NCBI RefSeq assembly: GCF_023242945.1
Contig: NZ_JALKFT010000001.1
Span: 62,001-126,000 of the forward strand
DNA: 64,000 nt
Direction: 5' to 3'
Source: Frankia umida
GTDB taxonomy: Bacteria; Actinomycetota; Actinomycetes; Frankiales; Frankiaceae
Positions 1 to 7,652 of this stretch are shown here, piece by piece. The notes beneath the pieces are model-generated. The model had not been told where the DNA came from. It did not search any database and saw only the letters and a list, made by a program, of their open reading frames with translations. The position numbers and the translations under genes were made by a program. Positions within the stretch are counted from its first letter, which is position 1, and every line of letters begins with the position of its first letter.

Positions 1-1654
1 CGTCCAGGGTGGCGTCGTCGGCCCACTCGACGGTGGCCAGTTCGTCGAGGAGCAGGTCGGCGTCGCGCCGTCGGCGGCGGCCGAGGACGCGTAGTCCGGC
101 CGTGGTCACCAGGCGCACGCCGAACGCCTCCCGCGCGCAGGTCATCACCGCGGCGGCCGCCACATCGACGGCCGCCTCGAACGCCGCCCGTCCAGCCCCA
201 CCGGGGGGGTACGCGTCACGTCGGACATCGAGCACGACGGTGGCCGCGGGCTCCGTGGGGTCCATGTGCGTGCGGACCATCAGCTCGCCTGCCCGCGCGC
301 TCGAGGGCCAGTGCACCAGGCGAAGGTCCTCGCCTGTCGCGTACGGCCGCAGCGTGTGGATCTCGAGTCCCCCGGCCGTGCCATGCCCGGTCTGACCGTC
401 CGGTTCACGCGAGGGAGCCGAGGCGAGCGGTGCGAGCGGTGCGACGAGGGGCCGGACGTGCAGGGTCGCGGCGCCGGGCAGCCGCTGGCTACGAATGACC
501 AGACCAAACGGGTCCGACCGGGTTATCTCGACCGGCCCGACCGTGATCATCCCGCGCTCCTCGGTCGGCAGGACCACGTCGATGGTGCGGGTACCAGCGC
601 CAGGCAGTCGGCTGATCGGAACAAGCACCCGCGCGGAGGCGCGATCGCGACGGGACGACTCGCCACGGGACGACTCGCCACGCGACAGCTCGCTGTCGGA
701 TGGCTCGCTGTGGGACGCCAGCGAATCTCCCGCCGGCGCGGCGGACCCATCATCGGACGGGTACGGGCGGGCGCTGGCCATGTCCTGCTCCGAACGGGGG
801 ATGGTCGTCGTCAGCGGCAGGCGCAGCACGAAGGAAGGTGCCGTCCACCTGGAGTGGTTACGCAAAATGATCATCAGGGTGGCGGGTTCGCCCCGCGCCA
901 CCCGATGCGGCGACACCCGCAGCTCGGCGGACGCCCGTGGCTGGCGCACCGCGACGATCAGGGACAGCGCCACGGCGGCGGCGGCCGTCCCGCCGAGCAC
1001 CGCGACCTCGGGGTAGTGCACCAGCCGTGCCCCGGCCAGCAGCACCGCAGCTGTGGCGAGCAGGCCCCATCCCAGCGGTGTCGGCCGCAGCCGTGAGCGG
1101 CCCGCCCGTGCCCTCCCCGGCGTAACCGTGCCCACCGCCGGCTGCGCGGCATCGGTCCCGGTCCCGGTCGTGGTCTCGGCCGTCGTACCGATCCCGGTGG
1201 TGGCCTCGAACTCGGCGCTGGTCCGGCGATGGGTCCTCGTCCGGGCTCTGCCCTCGGTTCCGGCCTCGACCAGCTCTCGGCTGGCCGGTTCTCGGGCGGG
1301 TCGCCATGCGGGCGGGTCGTCGGCCCGCATGGCGGGACCGGGCGGGCGTCCGGGGCCGGGGCCAGGACCGGGCGCGGGATGGGACGTGGGATGCGGGGCG
1401 AGGGAGGATCGCCATCCGGACGCGATCTCAGCTGGGCGTGCCGCGGCCGGACCCGCAGCAGGGTCATCGACCGGATCGGTGGGTCGCGGCCGGTGCCGCT
1501 CGCCCAGCCCGCGGGCGAGCGGTCCGGTCGGCGGCGTCCGCGGGGTGCGCCACGGGCCACGTTCTGGCCCCGAGTGCCCAGCCCGGTCAGCCCGGTCAGC
1601 ACGGTCGGCGCGTAGTGGACGGGTGTCCGCCTCGGTCCTGCTGGCGCGGCGCAT
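1..1654 (-). CDS. DUF58 domain protein (3' end outside window)
   Basis: Minus-strand frame read by hand and open to the left edge. A Pro/Arg/Thr-rich cytoplasmic N-terminus is followed by two close hydrophobic helices (about 1020-1080 and 960-1015), then the DUF58 signatures: SDPFGLV near 500-520 and LRPYATGEDLRLVHWPSSAR near 290-350, the family's characteristic R-Y-x-x-G-E-D-x-R-x-x-H-W block. DUF58 proteins are membrane-linked partners of MoxR AAA+ ATPases, often with a vWA fold. The MoxR gene lies immediately upstream and ends at 1705. The start is uncertain: ATG at 1654 is used here, GTG at 1702 would nearly abut the MoxR stop, and ATG at 1330 is also in frame. The C-terminus is cut off. 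The role in envelope or chaperone function is inferred from the family only. Confidence 0.8.
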   Translation of the reverse strand, partial: MRRASRTEADTRPLRADRADRADRAGHSGPERGPWRTPRTPPTGPLARGLGERHRPRPTDPVDDPAAGPAAARPAEIASGWRSSLAPHPTSHPAPGPGPGPGRPPGPAMRADDPPAWRPAREPASRELVEAGTEGRARTRTHRRTSAEFEATTGIGTTAETTTGTGTDAAQPAVGTVTPGRARAGRSRLRPTPLGWGLLATAAVLLAGARLVHYPEVAVLGGTAAAAVALSLIVAVRQPRASAELRVSPHRVARGEPATLMIILRNHSRWTAPSFVLRLPLTTTIPRSEQDMASARPYPSDDGSAAPAGDSLASHSEPSDSELSRGESSRGESSRRDRASARVLVPISRLPGAGTRTIDVVLPTEERGMITVGPVEITRSDPFGLVIRSQRLPGAATLHVRPLVAPLAPLASAPSREPDGQTGHGTAGGLEIHTLRPYATGEDLRLVHWPSSARAGELMVRTHMDPTEPAATVVLDVRRDAYPPGGAGRAAFEAAVDVAAAAVMTCAREAFGVRLVTTAGLRVLGRRRRRDADLLLDELATVEWADDATLD

Positions 1655-1704
1655 CGTGGTCGTCTGGTCGTCGGGACGCGATGGTCGTCCCCGGGATGGC
1701 ACGG

Positions 1705-2709
1705 TCAGATCCCGAGCAGCCGACGCGGCGAGGGAACGGACTGCAGGATCTCGTCGACCACGTCCTCGGCCACCACGCGCCGCAGCTCCGCTTCCGGGCT
1801 CAGCACGAGCCGGTGGGCGAGCACGGCACCGGCGACCGCCTTGGCGTCGTCGGGCGTGGCGAAGACCCGCCCGTGTGCGGCCGCGCGGACCTGCACCGCG
1901 CGCAGCAGCGCGATGCTGCCTCGTGGGCTCGCCCCCAGCCGGACGATGTCGGGGATGGTCCGGCTGGCAGCGACCAGTTGGACCAGGTACCGGCGCAGGT
2001 TGGGGGCGACGTGCACGGCCAGTGTCTGGGCCGATCGGGCCACGACGTCCTCGGCCCGTATCACCGGCTGCAGGTCGTCCACCGCCCGGCCCACCTGCCT
2101 GCCCTCGAGGATCTCCAGTTCGGCGTCAAGGGAGGGGTATCCCATCCGCAGTCGCATGAGGAAGCGATCCAGCTGGGCCTCGGGAAGGCTGTAGGTACCG
2201 TCCATGTCGATCGGGTTCTGCGTGGCCACGACCATGAACGGCTGAGGCACCGGATAGCTTGTGCCGTCGGAGGTGACCCGACCCTCCTCCATCACCTCGA
2301 GCAACGCCGACTGCGTCTTGGGGGAGGCACGGTTGATCTCGTCGCCGATCACGATATTGGTGAACACCGGACCGGCCCGAAAGCCGAACTCCTGGGTCCG
2401 CTGGTTGTAGACCATGGTTCCGGTGATGTCGGCCGGCAGCAGGTCAGGGGTGAACTGGATGCGCTGGCAGCCGGCGTTCACCGAGGCGGCGAGGCTGCGG
2501 GCCAGCGATGTCTTGCCGAGCCCGGGAACGTCCTCCACAAGCAGGTGGCCTTCGGCGAACAGGCAGACAGTGGCGAGTTCAACAACGTCACGCTTACCCC
2601 GGATCACCTTTTCGACGTTCGTGACGACGTCCCGGAACACCGCGGCGAACTCCGCTATCCCGAACTCGTCACCGCGCAGTGGACCGGTGCCATCGCCATG
2701 CCCCGTCAC
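1705..2709 (-). CDS. MoxR-family AAA+ ATPase
   Basis: A 334-residue protein of typical MoxR length. Walker A is VPGLGKTSLA near residue 65, Walker B is IGDEINRA near residue 123, followed by sensor-1 region VATQNP and the SLPEAQLDRF arginine-finger segment; a C-terminal lid follows. MoxR ATPases act as chaperones with vWA/DUF58 partners, and the DUF58 gene follows directly, so the two are almost certainly co-transcribed. The start is a GTG at 2709. The frame stays open further upstream without a better start, so the first residues are uncertain. Confidence 0.9.
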   Translation of the reverse strand: MTGHGDGTGPLRGDEFGIAEFAAVFRDVVTNVEKVIRGKRDVVELATVCLFAEGHLLVEDVPGLGKTSLARSLAASVNAGCQRIQFTPDLLPADITGTMVYNQRTQEFGFRAGPVFTNIVIGDEINRASPKTQSALLEVMEEGRVTSDGTSYPVPQPFMVVATQNPIDMDGTYSLPEAQLDRFLMRLRMGYPSLDAELEILEGRQVGRAVDDLQPVIRAEDVVARSAQTLAVHVAPNLRRYLVQLVAASRTIPDIVRLGASPRGSIALLRAVQVRAAAHGRVFATPDDAKAVAGAVLAHRLVLSPEAELRRVVAEDVVDEILQSVPSPRRLLGI

Positions 2710-3538
2710 CCCGTACCGCCGGTCGGATCGGAGGAGATCTGACTGCTCATCACCGTGCGCTCCTTGGGGCAGGACCAGGCGAGCTGGTCAGGATCCGGCT
2801 GCGGTCGAGGTGACGGGTGAGGCGTTGGAGGAACCCGGTACTGGCGGGGGTTTGAGGCTGGCGGGGGTTTGAGGCTGGCGGGCGGGACCGACATGGGTGG
2901 GACGTGGATGGGAAGGCGGACCAGGCCGGTAGGGGGGACGACCGACCCGGTCCGCCAGTCGGACGGTGGGGGGATCCGCCCGGGAACGATCGCCGCCCGG
3001 CCGTCGCCGGATGTGCGTTCCCGTTCCACATCGGTAGACGACGGACGAACGACTTTCGTTGTGCCACGACCCGGAAAAGTTGTTGATCTGATGGTCGACC
3101 AGCAGACATGTCCGTCACCTGACGAGGTCGTCTCGAGATGGTCGGCTACACCGGCGAGAGATCATCACGATTGGCAGCAATCAGGTTGCAACCTGTCGGC
3201 GGGGCGTCGCGTCTAACCCGGCGAGAGGGATACGCCACCCAACCGGACGGCCACTCGCCCAACAATGTATTGACACAAAACACAATTACTTCCCGTGTGC
3301 ATTGGGCAGTGCGCACGGGTCATGGTGAGTGCTGCGCCCCTCCCAAGGCACTCACCAGGCGGTGTCCGTGCGGATGGGCGGGGTGGCACGCTCGCACGGA
3401 CACCGCCCTGCCTCCCCTTTCGCACCGGGTCAGCCGTGCGGCGCGTGCGCACTCCTGCTTCTGCCGTGCCGCGGTCCTGTGTGCCGCGGTCCTACTCACC
3501 CCCCTGTCGGGGCATGAGCATGGGGGGAGAAACCCATC
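2710..3538. other. 829-bp intergenic region between divergent genes
   Basis: No convincing gene is present; open frames here are short and rich in Pro/Arg, as expected by chance in GC-rich DNA. The left part should hold the promoter of the MoxR/DUF58 operon. The right part (3270-3530) is unusually rich in inverted repeats and is described separately as the leader of the gene starting at 3539. A 16-bp direct duplication around 2845-2880 (tttgaggctggcgggg) is also visible. Confidence 0.5.
3270..3530 (+). promoter_or_regulatory. Putative promoter and hairpin-rich leader
   Basis: A TTGACA hexamer at 3270-3275 lies in a locally AT-rich patch, but no good -10 is seen at standard spacing. Downstream are two successive inverted repeats: GGTGAGTGC (3324-3332) with GCACTCACC (3348-3356), and 15-bp perfect arms at 3358-3372 and 3393-3407. 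A C6 run at 3499-3504 can pair with the G6 run at 3522-3527, which is the Shine-Dalgarno of the GTG start at 3539. A 13-bp direct repeat (gtgccgcggtcct) lies near 3465-3492. A structured 5' leader is inferred; no known riboswitch class was recognised. Confidence 0.4.
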
Positions 3539-5374
3539 GTGGTCTTCGGGCAGGGGCGACGCAGGATGGCCACGGTCATCTCGGCCGCGGCGGCGGCCGG
3601 TCTCACCGGCGCCGTCGTGTTCTGCACCACGGGGATCGCACCCGTCGCGCTGTCGTCCTCGGATGCGGATGTCTGGCTGCCCTGGAACACCGCCGGCCTC
3701 ATCACCCATCTGCAGAGCACCACCGGACGGGCCGACGCGGCGATCACCATCCCGGCCGCCGCGGGCCATCACCTGACGGTCCTTGCGGACGGCCCAGACC
3801 TGCTGGTCGCGGACCCGGATGCGCACCTGCTGCACCTGGTGGAGCCGCAGCGGCTGGCGCCGGCCCGCTCTGTCACCCTGCCCGCCGGGGCCAGCGTCGA
3901 CGTGGCACCCGACGCGGTCGGGGTCATCGACAGCGCGTCTGGGCGGGTCATCCGCCTGGACCGGGAGCGGTTGACGCCGACCGGACCGACCCTGGATCTC
4001 GGCGGTCCGCTCGGCAGCACCGCCCAGACGGCGGACGGCACGCTGTGGGCACCCGTGCGGGCCAGCGGCTCGGTGGTCCCGATCATGCGTGGCGTGCCGG
4101 CCGCCCCGATCCGTGTGGCCCCACCGGGCCATGCCATCGACATGGTGCTCTCCGGTGATCAGCCAGTCGTCCTGGACGCCACGGCAGCGACGCTGATTCC
4201 CCTGGCGGACGGACAACCCGGTCGAACCACCGCCCTCGCCGTACCGCCAGCCGACACCGGTACCGGTACCGGTCCTAACGGCGGTGCCACAGTTGACGGC
4301 GGTGCCACAGCGGCTAATGGCGATGCCACGGCTAACGGCGGCGCAGGTCCGGGCGCTGCTCGAGGGTCCGTCACGGCTCTGGTCGCGGCGGCCCGGTCTC
4401 CCCGCGACCTTGTTCTTGTGATCGACACGAGGTCCGGCCGGCTCCTGCTCGCCGACCTGGCGCGCGGCGGGGTGACCTCCATCGACATCCCCGCCAGCGT
4501 GCCTCCCGCCAGCACGATCTCCGCCAGCACGATCTCCGCCGGCACGCCTGCCGCCGCCACGGCACCATCCGGACTGCCCGACATCGATCGACCCGCCGGC
4601 CTCGCCAGCCCGACCGGGCCAGCTGGAGTGGCTGGAGTGGCTGGGCAGGCCGGGCAGGCCGGGCCAGTCGGACCTGCCGCCGCCGTGGTCACGCCCGTAC
4701 CGGGCGGGCTGCCCGGCGGGCCGGGCGGTGCGCAACCGGTGGCCGCGCCGGCGCGCCGGTTGGCGGCCCCGGTCTGGCAGGACGAACGGATCTTTCTGCC
4801 CGACCACGACGGCGGCGTTGTCCTGGTCTTCGACCGCGGGCGGCGGAGTTTCACCACACCCATCAGGCCCGGCCCCACCCTCACCGGCGCGGACGCTGGC
4901 AGGCCAGCGCTCACGGTGAGCGTCGACGGTGACCGGGTCTGGATCAACGACCCGGACAGCGCGGAGCTCGTCCTGATCCGTGGGGATCGACAGCTGGTGC
5001 TGTCGAAGCAGCCAGCCGGCCTGGCCGGTCAGGCGGACACCATCCCGCCGCGTCCGCTGCCGCCCGCACCACCCCGGCCACGGCCGTCGTCAACCCTCCT
5101 CGACGGCACCCCCAGCGGGCCGACCCCGCGGGCCACGCCCCACCCGCGGGTCGGGCAGGGCGGGCAACCCGACACCGCCGACGTCCCTGGCCCGGTCGGG
5201 CCAGGGACCCAGCCGCCACGACCGACGACCGTGGCCACCTCCCCCATCCAGACCCCGGTCCCGCCCACCACCAGCCCCAGCACACTGCCGAACATCCCCC
5301 ATCCGCCCCCCACACCCGCGGGCGAACCTGGCACCGGCGCCACCCGGGACGCCCCCGCCCCGGCCCGGCGCTGA
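3539..5374 (+). CDS. Membrane-anchored extracytoplasmic protein, probable beta-propeller
   Basis: A 611-residue protein with a basic N-terminus and one hydrophobic signal or anchor segment (about residues 10-35), then a long extracytoplasmic part. Short repeated patterns such as LLVADPDAHLLHLVEPQ, VGVIDSASGRVIRLD, LVLVIDTRSGRLLLAD and VVLVFDRGRRSFTTPI look like beta-propeller blades. Ala/Gly/Thr-rich linkers with small DNA repeats separate the blades, and the last 100 residues are Pro/Thr-rich. GTG at 3539 is chosen because a GGGGGGAGA ribosome site lies just upstream. It is divergent from the MoxR/DUF58 genes. No catalytic motif or named family was recognised, so function is unknown; a surface or wall-associated role is a guess. 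Confidence 0.7.
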   Translation: MVFGQGRRRMATVISAAAAAGLTGAVVFCTTGIAPVALSSSDADVWLPWNTAGLITHLQSTTGRADAAITIPAAAGHHLTVLADGPDLLVADPDAHLLHLVEPQRLAPARSVTLPAGASVDVAPDAVGVIDSASGRVIRLDRERLTPTGPTLDLGGPLGSTAQTADGTLWAPVRASGSVVPIMRGVPAAPIRVAPPGHAIDMVLSGDQPVVLDATAATLIPLADGQPGRTTALAVPPADTGTGTGPNGGATVDGGATAANGDATANGGAGPGAARGSVTALVAAARSPRDLVLVIDTRSGRLLLADLARGGVTSIDIPASVPPASTISASTISAGTPAAATAPSGLPDIDRPAGLASPTGPAGVAGVAGQAGQAGPVGPAAAVVTPVPGGLPGGPGGAQPVAAPARRLAAPVWQDERIFLPDHDGGVVLVFDRGRRSFTTPIRPGPTLTGADAGRPALTVSVDGDRVWINDPDSAELVLIRGDRQLVLSKQPAGLAGQADTIPPRPLPPAPPRPRPSSTLLDGTPSGPTPRATPHPRVGQGGQPDTADVPGPVGPGTQPPRPTTVATSPIQTPVPPTTSPSTLPNIPHPPPTPAGEPGTGATRDAPAPARR

Positions 5375-5419
5375 TCGGACCGCCAGCGCGGCGCCCGGAT
5401 CAGGGCCGTCCCGTGTGGG

Positions 5420-6130
5420 TCAGGAACGGAAGTCGATGGCCAGCCGGTCCGGTGAGCTCAGGCTGACGATCCGGAACTCGGTGGCCCGGGGCAGACCGAT
5501 GCCGATGTGCACCATGCCCTCGAAGTCCCCGGCGACGGCATAGCTCAGGGCGCCGGTGGAGTCCTGCCCGCTCGCGGCGGTGCGCAGTGTGGACGCGCCC
5601 TGGTCGTCATGCGCGGACGCCGAACTCAGTACCAGCTCAAGCTGGGCCTGGCCGACCAGCGGCAACGGCGCTCCCGAGCCAGGTCGGATCACCTCGGTGA
5701 CATACCGCGCCTGATAGCCGGGCGTCCCGCCGGTGAACTCGACGACCAGACGTTCGTAGCGGACGCCGTTCTCCTCGTTCGGCGCGCTGCGCAGTGACAC
5801 CACCCGAACGGGCGTGGTCGGTGCCGGAGCCGGAGCCGAAGCGGGCTGGTCGGACCAGCTGCGCGCATCAGAGCGCGCTCCCCCGATCGGACCCCCGGGA
5901 ACCGCGCTCGAGGTCGCACCCCCACCGGCCGCAGCCCCCGTCGCGGCGCTACCCGGGTCACCGGACCCTGACGGCGACGGGGACACCGACGTCGACACGG
6001 CCACCGAAGGTCGCGCGGCGCCATCGGAGCTCGAACCACCGCAGGCGGCCACCAGCGCGGCGACCATCACCAGACCGGCGAGCGGACGCGCTCTCCCGCC
6101 GGCGCTCCTGAAATCCGTCCTCCTGGCCAT
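5420..6130 (-). CDS. AMIN-like domain lipoprotein
   Basis: A 236-residue lipoprotein. The N-terminus MARRTDF... has a basic region, a hydrophobic stretch and a lipobox LVAAC near residue 30. A Ser/Gly/Ala-rich linker leads to a C-terminal beta-rich domain from about residue 110 (VVSLRSAPN...RYERLVVEFTG...YVTEV...TEFRIVSLSSPDRLAIDF), which matches actinobacterial AMIN-like proteins. ATG at 6130 is preferred to more upstream in-frame starts because it gives a proper signal peptide. It converges with the gene ending at 5374. AMIN-type domains target envelope proteins to the cell surface; the exact role here is unknown. Confidence 0.75.
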   Translation of the reverse strand: MARRTDFRSAGGRARPLAGLVMVAALVAACGGSSSDGAARPSVAVSTSVSPSPSGSGDPGSAATGAAAGGGATSSAVPGGPIGGARSDARSWSDQPASAPAPAPTTPVRVVSLRSAPNEENGVRYERLVVEFTGGTPGYQARYVTEVIRPGSGAPLPLVGQAQLELVLSSASAHDDQGASTLRTAASGQDSTGALSYAVAGDFEGMVHIGIGLPRATEFRIVSLSSPDRLAIDFRS

Positions 6131-6312
6131 ACGCGACGCCCCGCTCTCCACGACCAACGAACGACAGCCAAGGACACAGGTAGACCCGCGACAAAGACTG
6201 GGACCGCAGTACATACCCGGTCTGGACGCGGAAAACGGGTAATCGCCTCGGTAAGGACCGATGGTCCCCGACCGCCCATCCAACGCCACCCCGCCAGGTT
6301 ATGGTGGCGATT

Positions 6313-7263
6313 GTGCGCGCAGTGGTGATGGATCGGTTCGGCGGGCCGGACGTTCTCACGGTCCGCGAGCTCGCGAATCCGGTTCCCGGCCCCGGTCAGG
6401 TACTGGTGGCGGTCGAGTACGCCGGCATCACTTTCGTCGAGACGCAGGTCAGAGCCGGTCGCGGCCCGGCACAGCGCAACCTTCCGGCGTTGCCTCGTGT
6501 TCCGGGTAACGGTGTCGGCGGTCGGGTCGTCGCCCTCGGGCCAGACGTCGACCAGGCGCTGGCCGAGGCGCTGGTCGTCACCACGACCGGGGGCGCCGGT
6601 GGTTATGCGGAGCTCGCCGTCGCCGACGCGGCCGATCTGATCCTGGTGCCCCCCGCCGTCGAGCTGCCCGACGCGGTGGCGCTGCTGGCCGACGGTCGCA
6701 CCGCCCTTCTGCTGCACAACCAGGCCGACGTGCGCCCCGGCGAGTCGGTCCTGGTCGAGGCGGCCGGTGGCGGGCTGGGCAGCCTGCTCGTCCAGCTCGC
6801 GACGGCCGCCGGTGCCACCGTGATCGGCGCCGCCCGCGGTGACACCAAACGCGAGCTGGTGCTGTCGCTGGGCGCCGCCAGCTACGTCGACTACGCGCGT
6901 CCGGGCTGGGCCCGGGAGGTCATCGAGGTCACCGGCGGTACGGGTGTCGACCTGATCCACGACGGTATCGGTGGGGAGATCGGCGCCCAGGCCCTGACCG
7001 CCCTGCGACCCGGTGGACGCCTGAGCAGCCACGGGATGGCCAGCGGCAGCTGGACCGAGCCGCCCGCCGACGTGACGGTGATCGCCGGTGCCGCACCGAC
7101 GCCGGCTCAGCTGCGCACACTCGCCGCGCAGGCTCTCGCGCACGCGGCGGCCGGGCGGCTGCGCCCGATCATCGGCCAGACCTTCCCCCTGGCCGAGGCC
7201 GCCGCGGCCCACCAGGCGATCGAGAACCGGGCCACGCTCGGCAAGACCCTCCTCATCCCCTGA
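6313..7263 (+). CDS. Zinc-independent quinone oxidoreductase (MDR superfamily)
   Basis: About 316 residues, the usual size for NADPH:quinone reductase-like medium-chain dehydrogenases. The N-terminal GroES-like part begins RAVVMDRFGGPDVLTV. The nucleotide-binding fold shows VLVEAAGGGLGSLLVQLA (the AxxGGxG motif) and GVDLIHDGIGG. The structural-zinc cysteines of alcohol dehydrogenases are absent, as expected for the QOR branch. GTG at 6313 is chosen because the family starts with this motif; ATG at 6301 is in frame and possible. It is divergent from the AMIN-like lipoprotein gene. Substrate not predictable. Confidence 0.85.
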   Translation: MRAVVMDRFGGPDVLTVRELANPVPGPGQVLVAVEYAGITFVETQVRAGRGPAQRNLPALPRVPGNGVGGRVVALGPDVDQALAEALVVTTTGGAGGYAELAVADAADLILVPPAVELPDAVALLADGRTALLLHNQADVRPGESVLVEAAGGGLGSLLVQLATAAGATVIGAARGDTKRELVLSLGAASYVDYARPGWAREVIEVTGGTGVDLIHDGIGGEIGAQALTALRPGGRLSSHGMASGSWTEPPADVTVIAGAAPTPAQLRTLAAQALAHAAAGRLRPIIGQTFPLAEAAAAHQAIENRATLGKTLLIP

Positions 7264-7355
7264 CACCAGAGCCCGCCACACCAGAGCCCGCCACACCAGA
7301 GCCCGCCACACCAAGGCCCGCCACGCCAGAGCCCTGCCACGCCAGAGCCCACCGC
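7263..7355. repeat. 15-bp tandem repeat, about six copies
   Basis: Units of cacaccagagcccgc follow each other directly after the oxidoreductase stop codon. The first copies are perfect and the last two diverge (caaggcccgccacgc). One of several minisatellites in the window. Confidence 0.8.
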
Positions 7356-7652
7356 CCACGGCACGGCACGGTCTGCCGTGGCGCCCGCGCGGCTACCAGC
7401 GAACCGTCGGCCGGTATGGCCCAATGTGCGGGATGGACACGAACCCATGGCGACACCGCCGACGCGAGCTCACCGGTCCCTGCGGCCCGGGACCTTCGGC
7501 ACCGGTAGTGGCGACGAAAAGTCCGTACACCGCATGTCGAAACGACGCGACGCTGACCCCATGACGATGACGAAGGCCCGGTCGGGCGTGCTCGTATCGA
7601 TCGGCCCGGTGGCCGACGCGCCACCGCCCTGCCCGTCCGGAGAGGATGGGCT
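7264..7652. other. Intergenic region with a 15-bp tandem repeat
   Basis: The first 90 bp after the oxidoreductase stop are about six degenerate copies of a 15-bp unit (gccacaccagagccc). The rest should carry the promoter of the phosphoketolase gene; no clear consensus promoter could be picked out, and no gene was supported. Confidence 0.5.

Noticed and set aside
2706..3118. Pro-rich minus-strand frames upstream of the MoxR gene
   Set aside because: Low-complexity Pro/Arg products with no homology-like blocks or ribosome sites.
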